Source: Microbulbifer sp. Q7
Lineage (GTDB): Bacteria > Pseudomonadota > Gammaproteobacteria > Pseudomonadales > Cellvibrionaceae
Length of the DNA: 64,000 nucleotides
NCBI RefSeq assembly: GCF_001639145.1
Contig: NZ_LROY01000001.1
Coordinates: forward strand, 746,501 to 810,500
Reading direction: 5' to 3'
The position numbers and the translations under genes are program-made. The notes beneath the pieces were generated by a model that saw nothing but the letters and a program-made list of their open reading frames with translations, did no database searches and was not told where the DNA came from. Position 1 is the stretch's first letter. Every line of letters starts with the position of its first letter. Shown here piece by piece: positions 57,776 through 64,000 of this stretch.

Positions 57776-57844
57776 GCGTGCCCTTCCATAGTAACGGATG
57801 CGCAACTGGTACGGTTGTGCAAATTAAAAGGAATTATCGGCAAG

Positions 57845-58699
57845 ATGCCCCGTCTCCCGAGACTCAATCTGATTGATATTCCCCAGCATATCGTGCAGGT
57901 AGGCCATAACAACTTGCCCTGTTTTTATGCTGAGGAGGATTATCAATTTTATCTGTGCAGCCTGCGCAATGCGGCAGACCAGTATCGGGTCGAGGTGCAT
58001 GCCTATGTATTGTTGCCGAATATGATCCAGATCATCGCTACACCAAGAGTGCCAGACGGTATTTCTTCGATGATGCAATCTTTGGGGCGGCGTTATGTGC
58101 AGTTTGTCAATCACAAGTACAAACGTTCCGGAACGCTCTGGGCGGGGCGCTATAAGTCCAGTCTGATCGATTCGGATGCGTATCTTCTAACCTGCTATCG
58201 CTATGTGGAATTGCGTCCACTGTACCTTGGGTTGGCAGATTCCCTGGGTGCCTATCCGTGGTCCAGCTTCAGTCATCACGCTAGTAATGAAGCAAGTGAT
58301 GTGATTACCGACCACCGTCTTTATCTGAAGCTGGGTGAAACCCCGCAACAGCGTGCCGAGGCCTATCGCAAGCTTTTCCGCTATCGCTTCGATCGGCGAT
58401 TGCTCGAGTACATTGCTGAGACCATCAAGCTCGGCCAGATACTCGGAGGCGATGTATTCAAGGACAAAATTGAACAGATCGCTAACCAGCGAGTGCGCCC
58501 CCTGAAGCGAGGAAGGCCGCGGAAAAATACCACGCGCAAAACCGACGCGGATGCTCCGGTAACCGCGCGTGCTGATAGCGCTCGGACCCGGAATACAGAA
58601 TTGATACCACCACCAAAAGAAAAACCAGATGCAACGGGGGGCGCCACCGGGGAGGAGAAGCCCGTGGCTATACCAGTGACCATGGATACCGGCGTATGA
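57845..58699 (+). CDS. RAYT/IS200-like protein without HUH histidines, first gene of T6SS operon
   Basis: 284 aa from the ATG at 57845 (MPRLPRLNLIDIPQHIVQVG), the usual RAYT start; an upstream in-frame start at 57746 adds 33 odd residues. The Y1-transposase fold is recognisable (HIVQVGHNN, YHVEVHAYVLLPN-like region, GRRYVQFVNHKYKRSGTLWAGRYKS, RYVELRPLYLGL, YPWSSF). Where active enzymes have NHVHLL, this one reads NMIQII, so both metal-binding histidines are gone and nuclease activity is not expected. The C-terminal 70 residues are low-complexity and basic with an AT-hook-like GRPRK. Its stop overlaps the next gene's start (ATGA). Likely a domesticated DNA- or RNA-binding protein. Confidence 0.85.
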   Translation: MPRLPRLNLIDIPQHIVQVGHNNLPCFYAEEDYQFYLCSLRNAADQYRVEVHAYVLLPNMIQIIATPRVPDGISSMMQSLGRRYVQFVNHKYKRSGTLWAGRYKSSLIDSDAYLLTCYRYVELRPLYLGLADSLGAYPWSSFSHHASNEASDVITDHRLYLKLGETPQQRAEAYRKLFRYRFDRRLLEYIAETIKLGQILGGDVFKDKIEQIANQRVRPLKRGRPRKNTTRKTDADAPVTARADSARTRNTELIPPPKEKPDATGGATGEEKPVAIPVTMDTGV

Positions 58700-60201
58700 G
58701 CAGGGCGACGTTAAACACCTCGGGAACGATTTTTGGTGAGCAGGCTGATCACGGGTCGACTTTGCACCGTGGTACCAGTTTGAAGGTTGCGATACTGGGC
58801 GACTTCAGTGGCCGAGGCAGTGGTAAGCGATGTGACCCCGGCAGTATTGCCACGCGGAGGGCTTATCCACTACGCAAAGATAATTTTGAACTGTTGTTCG
58901 AGCAGTTACAGGTAAGTATTCGCCTTCCGCTCATGGAACAGCCGTTACACCTGCTGGAGTTCGACGACTTGCATCCGGATTATCTGTATCAGCGGGTACC
59001 CCTATTCAAGAAATTTATCGAGCTGGAAAAACAGCTACTGACACCGGCGGACTTTTCTCGCGCCGCCGATGAAATCCAGCAGTGGCGACCGGAGCTGGCA
59101 GCGCTGGACTCATCTGCACACCATACCGCAGGTGGACTGTCGGCACGCTCGATGCTGGATGCGATTCTCTCCGGGCAGGCGTACCAGGAGGAATACCAGT
59201 CCAGTGCCACGGGGCAGATCGATCAACTGATCAAAGACATCGTTGCTCCTTATGTGCAGCAAAAACCAGACGTTAACCAGGGCGTATATCTGGAGGCGGT
59301 TGCCCAGGCTGCGTCCGAAGCCATGCGCAAGATCATGCACCACAGTGATTTTCGTCAGATAGAGGCCAGCTGGCGAAGCCTGCACCTGTTGCTGCGTCGC
59401 CTCGAGGATCACCCCGGCCTGGAGCTTCACCTGATCGATGTCAGCAAGGAAGAGATACTGGCGGACCTGTCGCAGGCAGAAGATGATCTGGAAAAATCGC
59501 AGCTGTTCCAGCGTCTGGTCACAGGTGAGGCCGTGGCCGGGGGAATGCCCTACAACCTGATCCTGGGGGATTTCTTTATCGAGGATCAAGAGCGGGATCT
59601 GCATATGCTGATCGATCTGGCCACCATCGCCGAAGCCGCAGGTAGCGCATTGCTGATGGGGGGCGACAGCCGCCTCGCCGGCTGCGCCAATCTCGCCGGT
59701 TCCATGGATCCCGATGACTGGAATTACCCGCTGTCGGAAGAGTTCGCCAGCAGCTGGCAGGCCGTGCGTGAATACGATGCCTGCGCACATATAGCACTGG
59801 CTGCTCCCCGCTTTATGTTGCGCCTGCCCTATGGTGCGGATACCGCACGTACCGAGACCTTCAAGTTTGAAGAGCTCACCCCTGAGCTTGGCCACCAGTA
59901 CTATCTGTGGGGCAATGGTGCCTACCTACTGGCACTCTCCTTGTGTAGAGAGTTTGTCGCCCGCGGTCAGCCTGCCGTCATCGCTTCCGATATTTACTCC
60001 GACCTTCCCCTGCATTTGCGCCGCCTACCCCAGGGGCCGTGGATGACGCCCTGTGCGGAAGCCCTGATGACAGATGCTGGTGCCGCACGTTTTCAATCTG
60101 CTGGCCTGTCCACCCTGCGCTCGGTGCAGGGCCGGGATCAAATTGTGTTGCCAAAACTACAGTCCCTTGCCGGAACCCCGCTCTGCGGGCCTTGGAGTTG
60201 A
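58696..60201 (+). CDS. TssB-TssC fusion, shortened T6SS sheath-like protein
   Basis: 501 aa. Residues ~25-90 look like TssB (SLKVAILGDFSGR, PLRKDNFELLFEQL). Residues ~200-440 look like TssC (HHSDFRQIEASWRSLHLLLRRL, LHLIDVSKEEILADL, PYNLILGDFFI, AAPRFMLRLPYGADT, FKFEEL, YLWGNGAYLLAL). Separate TssB plus TssC total about 650 aa, and the last ~100 residues of TssC are missing. It overlaps the RAYT-like stop by four bases (ATGA) and precedes TagH by 5 nt. It is unlikely to replace the true sheath; a baseplate-proximal, capping or regulatory role is inferred. Confidence 0.85.
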   Translation: MSRATLNTSGTIFGEQADHGSTLHRGTSLKVAILGDFSGRGSGKRCDPGSIATRRAYPLRKDNFELLFEQLQVSIRLPLMEQPLHLLEFDDLHPDYLYQRVPLFKKFIELEKQLLTPADFSRAADEIQQWRPELAALDSSAHHTAGGLSARSMLDAILSGQAYQEEYQSSATGQIDQLIKDIVAPYVQQKPDVNQGVYLEAVAQAASEAMRKIMHHSDFRQIEASWRSLHLLLRRLEDHPGLELHLIDVSKEEILADLSQAEDDLEKSQLFQRLVTGEAVAGGMPYNLILGDFFIEDQERDLHMLIDLATIAEAAGSALLMGGDSRLAGCANLAGSMDPDDWNYPLSEEFASSWQAVREYDACAHIALAAPRFMLRLPYGADTARTETFKFEELTPELGHQYYLWGNGAYLLALSLCREFVARGQPAVIASDIYSDLPLHLRRLPQGPWMTPCAEALMTDAGAARFQSAGLSTLRSVQGRDQIVLPKLQSLAGTPLCGPWS

Positions 60202-60206
60202 ACGTC

Positions 60207-61913
60207 ATGGATTTAATCCTCTCTGTGGTTGCCGATCCGGAAGGCGCCAACATGATCAAGCACACCAAGTTGTTCAGTAGCGCCGGAGGCAGCTTTGGAC
60301 GCGCCGATAGTAATGATTGGGTCCTACCCGATCCCCAGCGTGTGGTTTCATCGCGTCACGGTGAGATCCAGTTTGCGAACAACCAGTTTTACCTGATCGA
60401 TCAGAGTACCAATGGGACCTATCACAATCAGTCAGAGGACCCACTGGGCAAGGGCAACCGTGTTGCCCTGACGGATGGCGATGCAATTGTCCTCGGAGAC
60501 TACCGGCTGAAAGTCAGTATTCGCCAGGCCAGGGCCGAAGCAGGATTGCCCGATGGCCTGGGTGGGGCTGATTTCCTAGACAGCGCGGACCGAACCACAT
60601 TCAGCCCGGCGGCAGCGGCAAAAATGCAAACCGCCCAGGAAGCAAAGCAGTTGGATAGCTGGCTGGATCCCACTGCAGGCAATACCGGGGGGAATATGGG
60701 AGCAGGTGCGGGCGCCAGCAGCAATCCGAGCGGCGAATGGGGATACCTGACCGGTGCGCCGTGCAGCGAGTCGATGGACGGCTTTCTCGGTCAGGAAGCA
60801 CCCAGCGATCCACTGGAAATGCTGAATGTTCCTGGTGCGGGTATTGTGCCGCCCGTGGCGTCCGCTGATCATTGGGGAGGCGATGATGACTGGTGGAAAG
60901 AGGGCAGCGCCGCAGATCACGCACCCGTACATAGCCACGCGATGCAGTTTTCGGTACAGCAGTCGGGTCAGTCTGCGCTGCAGAGTCCTCCGCTGGCGCC
61001 CCCGCAACCCAATTCCATGACGGGGAGCGCGCAGCATCAATCTTTCGGCACCGTAGCCGAGACTCCGCAGCCGCTTGTTACCCCGGCGCCCACCGCCAAC
61101 AATCCCTTCGCCGATTCACTCTCTGCATTGGTGAGTGAGCAGGTGCAGGGTGCCCCGGGTTTTGATACACCCGCAGCGCCCGATTCCGAGCCGATGGTTG
61201 CCCCCGCTGTCGCCCCGTCCACTGGCGCTCCTGTTACCCCATTGACCGCCGCTGGGTTCGCCGGTGCTTCACAGCAATTTGCGCCTGTCCCGGCGCCATC
61301 CCAGAGTGCGCAGCCGCAGCCGCAAGGCTCGATTCAAGGGAACATGCTGGCAGAAAGGCTCGGTCTCAATTTGCGTGCGGAGCAGCTCCAGCATCTGGAT
61401 CAGCAGTCCGCGGAGATTATCGAGGAAACCGTGTCGCGACTGATCGACCTGTTACGTGCACGCACCAGCATAAAAAACGAGTTGCGCGTGCAGCGCACCA
61501 TGATACAGACCGAGGCGAATAATCCACTCAAGTTCAGTGCCAGTGCGGCCGATGCGCTGGCCGCCATGTTTGCAGGCAACGGTGCATTCCTGCAGCCGGT
61601 AGAAGCGGTGCGCGACAGTTTTGATGACCTGTCGGATCATCAGGTGGCAGTGCTTTCCGGAATGCGCGCCGGCTACGATGCGATGTTGCGTTTTTTCAGC
61701 CCGGAATCTATCGAGCGGCGCAATGGTGCGCAGGGCGGTGTCTTTTCCAGTAAGGGCGCGCGCAACTGGGACAATTTTGTAGAGATGTACCGGCAGCTGA
61801 TCAGCGACCCGGAAGCCTGCTACCGACGTCTTTTTGGTGATGAATTTGCTGTTACGTACGAAAGTCAGTTATCCGAACTCAAGAACGCGCGCAGTTTTGG
61901 CAAAGGCCAATGA
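60207..61913 (+). CDS. tagH: T6SS-associated FHA protein TagH
   Basis: 568 aa from the ATG at 60207 with GGAG ten bases upstream. The N-terminal FHA domain (~1-100) has GGSFGRADSND, SSRHGEI and DQSTNGTYHN, the phosphothreonine-binding residues. A long low-complexity Pro/Ala/Gln/Ser linker (~120-400) follows. The C-terminal TagH domain (~410-560) includes ELRVQRTMIQTEANNPLKFS, LAAMFAGNG and DPEACYRRLFGDEF. In H1-type systems the FHA protein links PpkA/PppA signalling to assembly. Confidence 0.92.
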   Translation: MDLILSVVADPEGANMIKHTKLFSSAGGSFGRADSNDWVLPDPQRVVSSRHGEIQFANNQFYLIDQSTNGTYHNQSEDPLGKGNRVALTDGDAIVLGDYRLKVSIRQARAEAGLPDGLGGADFLDSADRTTFSPAAAAKMQTAQEAKQLDSWLDPTAGNTGGNMGAGAGASSNPSGEWGYLTGAPCSESMDGFLGQEAPSDPLEMLNVPGAGIVPPVASADHWGGDDDWWKEGSAADHAPVHSHAMQFSVQQSGQSALQSPPLAPPQPNSMTGSAQHQSFGTVAETPQPLVTPAPTANNPFADSLSALVSEQVQGAPGFDTPAAPDSEPMVAPAVAPSTGAPVTPLTAAGFAGASQQFAPVPAPSQSAQPQPQGSIQGNMLAERLGLNLRAEQLQHLDQQSAEIIEETVSRLIDLLRARTSIKNELRVQRTMIQTEANNPLKFSASAADALAAMFAGNGAFLQPVEAVRDSFDDLSDHQVAVLSGMRAGYDAMLRFFSPESIERRNGAQGGVFSSKGARNWDNFVEMYRQLISDPEACYRRLFGDEFAVTYESQLSELKNARSFGKGQ

Positions 61914-61990
61914 TAAGAAAAACGATGTTTATAAAGCTGTAAAAATCAAACGGTGCCCGCAGGGCTGCCGGCGAACATATGGAGATCACT

Positions 61991-62578
61991 GTGGAAAGTA
62001 AAAAGATAGTTCAACGACTGGTTGTGATCGCGCTGGTCATGGGGCTCGTGGCCTGTCAGACCACTCGCCGCACATTGAACCTGGATACCAGCATTGCGCT
62101 GGCGGTCGAGATCGAAAATGACGTAAACCCGGATAGCGATGGACGTGCCTCACCGGTAGTCGTACGGGTATTCATGCTTGCCGATGATCGTCAGTTTTCC
62201 CGTGAAGATTTTCTCAACTTGTATGAAAACGCCGAATCCCGTCTCGGCAAGGACCTGATTGATACAGTCGTTCTCAAGGAGTTCGCTCCGGGAGAGCAGC
62301 GGGTCGAACAGCTGGCACTCACTCCAGAAGTTAGATATATCGGCCTGTTGGCGGAGTTTGTCCAGTATCAGGATGCTGATGCGCTGATGTTGTTGCCGAT
62401 TATCGATCACAGAAAGAATGAATATGCGATCACTCTTGAGGGTACGCGCATGGCTTCTACAGAAGCCCTTGATATGCGTCGCCGTGCTGCCCGTGGTGAA
62501 TCGAAAAAAGACAACACGGTAACCATTTCGAGCGCAGAGTATGAGCGACTGCGCAAGCTGCAGCAGTCCGGAAAGTAA
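61991..62578 (+). CDS. tssJ: T6SS outer-membrane lipoprotein TssJ
   Basis: 195 aa from the GTG at 61991, chosen because GGAG lies six bases upstream; an ATG at 61979 has no ribosome site. Signal peptide with lipobox LVAC (Cys about 22). The TssJ beta-sandwich is seen as TSIALAVEIENDVNPD, SPVVVRVFMLADDRQFSREDF and LTPEVRYIGLLAEFV. TssJ anchors the TssJLM membrane complex to the outer membrane. The last 40 residues are charged and extend beyond the core. Confidence 0.9.
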   Translation: MESKKIVQRLVVIALVMGLVACQTTRRTLNLDTSIALAVEIENDVNPDSDGRASPVVVRVFMLADDRQFSREDFLNLYENAESRLGKDLIDTVVLKEFAPGEQRVEQLALTPEVRYIGLLAEFVQYQDADALMLLPIIDHRKNEYAITLEGTRMASTEALDMRRRAARGESKKDNTVTISSAEYERLRKLQQSGK

Positions 62579-62641
62579 ATCGGAAATTCGATCTCATCCA
62601 ATCCGCAAGGCAACTGCCTGGCGCCGCAACAAGGACAGCGT

Positions 62642-63979
62642 ATGTCGGCGAATAATAAGGTTATCTGGAGCGAGGGAATGTTCCTTCGTCCACAGCACTT
62701 CCAGCAACAGGACCGCTATCTGGAACAGCTGGTCGAGGCCCGCACGGGTGCCCTGGGCCCCTATACGTGGGGACTGCTGGAACTGGCCATCGACAGCGAA
62801 CCGCTGGCCATGGGAAAAATTTCTCTATCCCGAATCAGTGGAATTTTTCCCGATGGCACCCCGGTGTTGGCGCCGGAGAATGAAAACCTGCCGGATGTGC
62901 TGGATGTGCCGGTTAATACCCGGGATGAAACTGTCTACCTGTGTGTGCCGATGAAGCGGCCGGGAAGCCAGGAGTCGGTCAGAGACCAGGAAGATTTTCC
63001 CCAGGCACGCTATCAGGCCGCCAACTTCGACGCGCGTAACAGCGCCTCCACTTCCGGCGAGGCGGCACGGATTCAGGTGGGCAAACTGCGGGCCTGCCTG
63101 AAGCTCGGCAGTGAGGATCTCAGCGGCTATGCGGCAATCGGTATTACCCGTATTCGCGAGCGGCAGCCGGAAAAGCCGGTTGAACTGGATACCGATTACA
63201 TCCCGCCGCTGTTAAACGCTGATGCCTCTCCGGTACTCAAAGCGTATATCGAAGAAGTGAAGGGCTTGCTGGATCATCGTGGTACTGCACTTGGCCATCG
63301 CCTGGCAGACAGCGGTCGCAGTGGCTCTGCTGAGATCGCCGATTATCTTTTACTGCAGGTTATCAACCGTGTTGAGCCTCTGCTCAAACAGATCACCGGA
63401 CAGCCCCGGCTGCATCCGCACAGTCTGTTCCTGGAGCTGTTGCAGCTCGCTGGCGAGCTCTCCACATTTACTGCCGCCAACAAACGACCGCCGGAAATCC
63501 CGCGTTATATGCACGAAAACCTGCAGCAGAGTTATGTGGGATTGTTTTCCGCATTGCGACAATCCCTTTCCACAGTCCTCGAGCAGACCGCCATCGCCAT
63601 GGAGCTGGTGCAACGTAAGTTCGGGATATATGTGGCGCCGGTAACGGATCCGTCTCTGGTCAAAACCGCGAGCTTTGTGATGGCGGCAAAGGCGGATATG
63701 CCTGGAGACCTGCTGCGCAGCCGGTTTCCCAGTCAGGCAAAAGTCGCGCCGGTGGAGGCAATCCGTGAACTCATTTCCGCGCAGTTGCCGGGCCTGTCTA
63801 TTCGTGCACTACCGGTCGCGCCACGGCAGATTCCTTACCATGCTGGCTTTACCTATTTCGAACTCGAGCGGACGGGCGAGCTATGGCAGGCAATGCAGCG
63901 CTCCGGTGGGTTCGCGGTACATCTGGGAGCGGAGTTCCCCGGCCTTACTATGGAACTGTGGGCAATAAGGAATAACTGA
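62642..63979 (+). CDS. tssK: T6SS baseplate protein TssK
   Basis: 445 aa with AAGGA before the ATG. The family start NKVIWSEGMFLRPQHFQQQDRYLE is unmistakable, and GIYVAPVTDPSLVKTASFVMAA and LPGLSIRALPVAPRQIPYHAGFTYFEL follow. TssK trimers link the baseplate to the TssL/TssM membrane complex. Complete in the window. Confidence 0.96.
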   Translation: MSANNKVIWSEGMFLRPQHFQQQDRYLEQLVEARTGALGPYTWGLLELAIDSEPLAMGKISLSRISGIFPDGTPVLAPENENLPDVLDVPVNTRDETVYLCVPMKRPGSQESVRDQEDFPQARYQAANFDARNSASTSGEAARIQVGKLRACLKLGSEDLSGYAAIGITRIRERQPEKPVELDTDYIPPLLNADASPVLKAYIEEVKGLLDHRGTALGHRLADSGRSGSAEIADYLLLQVINRVEPLLKQITGQPRLHPHSLFLELLQLAGELSTFTAANKRPPEIPRYMHENLQQSYVGLFSALRQSLSTVLEQTAIAMELVQRKFGIYVAPVTDPSLVKTASFVMAAKADMPGDLLRSRFPSQAKVAPVEAIRELISAQLPGLSIRALPVAPRQIPYHAGFTYFELERTGELWQAMQRSGGFAVHLGAEFPGLTMELWAIRNN

Positions 63980-63981
63980 AC

Positions 63982-64000
63982 ATGAGTAATGATGCTTATT
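63982..64000 (+). CDS. Start of next T6SS gene, expected TssL (partial)
   Basis: Six codons (MSNDAY) are visible before the window ends. AAGGA lies about ten bases upstream of the ATG, and the gap from tssK is 2 nt. In the H1-like order the gene after tssK is tssL (DotU/IcmH). The identity is inference from gene order only. Confidence 0.45.

Noticed and set aside
57648..58760. An intact IS200 or REP-type mobile element around the RAYT-like gene.
   Set aside because: No element ends or flanking REP hairpins were seen, the HUH motif is lost, and the gene overlaps the next T6SS gene.

Overview
The window looks like chromosomal DNA of a free-living, GC-rich gammaproteobacterium. The gene orders mutY-yggX, gpmI // rhodanese-grxC-secB, nnr-tsaE-ami-mutL-miaA-hfq-hflX-hflK-hflC-(DUF2065)-hisZ-purA and hisBHAF are classic for Gammaproteobacteria. 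Separate hisZ, large TonB receptors, a secreted chitin-active LPMO and an H1-like type VI secretion system (T6SS) point to a marine polysaccharide degrader, best guess Cellvibrionales and perhaps Microbulbifer-like. The genus is inference; the class is well supported by gene content and order.

Layout. 1-3.9 kb: tRNA-Phe, yggX, mutY and an AsmA family gene. 4.0-5.7 kb: a class 3 lipase preceded by a small secreted protein, read here as a stray T6SS lipase effector with its immunity protein. 5.9-8.5 kb: a histidine-rich, ZnuD-like TonB receptor and a small secreted His/Cys protein. 8.6-11.6 kb: hisB-hisH-hisA-hisF, with a large nested hairpin between hisH and hisA. 11.6-16.3 kb: a small conserved protein, a CtpA-type protease, EnvC and GpmI. 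16.6-20.1 kb: rhodanese-like protein, GrxC, SecB, thioesterase, SDR and Smr protein. 20.1-21.7 kb: three small lipoproteins. 21.9-32 kb: an accessory block with a TonB receptor, a giant transporter-like hybrid sensor kinase, an MFS permease, an HSL-type esterase and a MocR-like regulator with an extra C-terminal domain. 32-47.2 kb: the conserved run from queG to purA. 47.3-53.2 kb: a TrhA/hemolysin III protein, lytic transglycosylase, aspartoacylase-like amidohydrolase, Bcr/CflA pump and AA10 LPMO.

53.4-64 kb is the start of a T6SS locus. On the minus strand lie a PP2C phosphatase and an Rhs protein with no visible toxin tip. On the plus strand lies a tight operon: a RAYT/IS200-like protein that has lost its HUH histidines, a truncated TssB-TssC fusion, TagH (FHA), TssJ, TssK and the first codons of the next gene, expected to be TssL. 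The first two genes of this operon overlap by four bases, so the dead transposase-like protein is built into the secretion operon. Together with the sheath-like fusion this is the most novel part of the window.

All calls rest on reading motifs, lengths and context by eye. No database search or folding computation was run.
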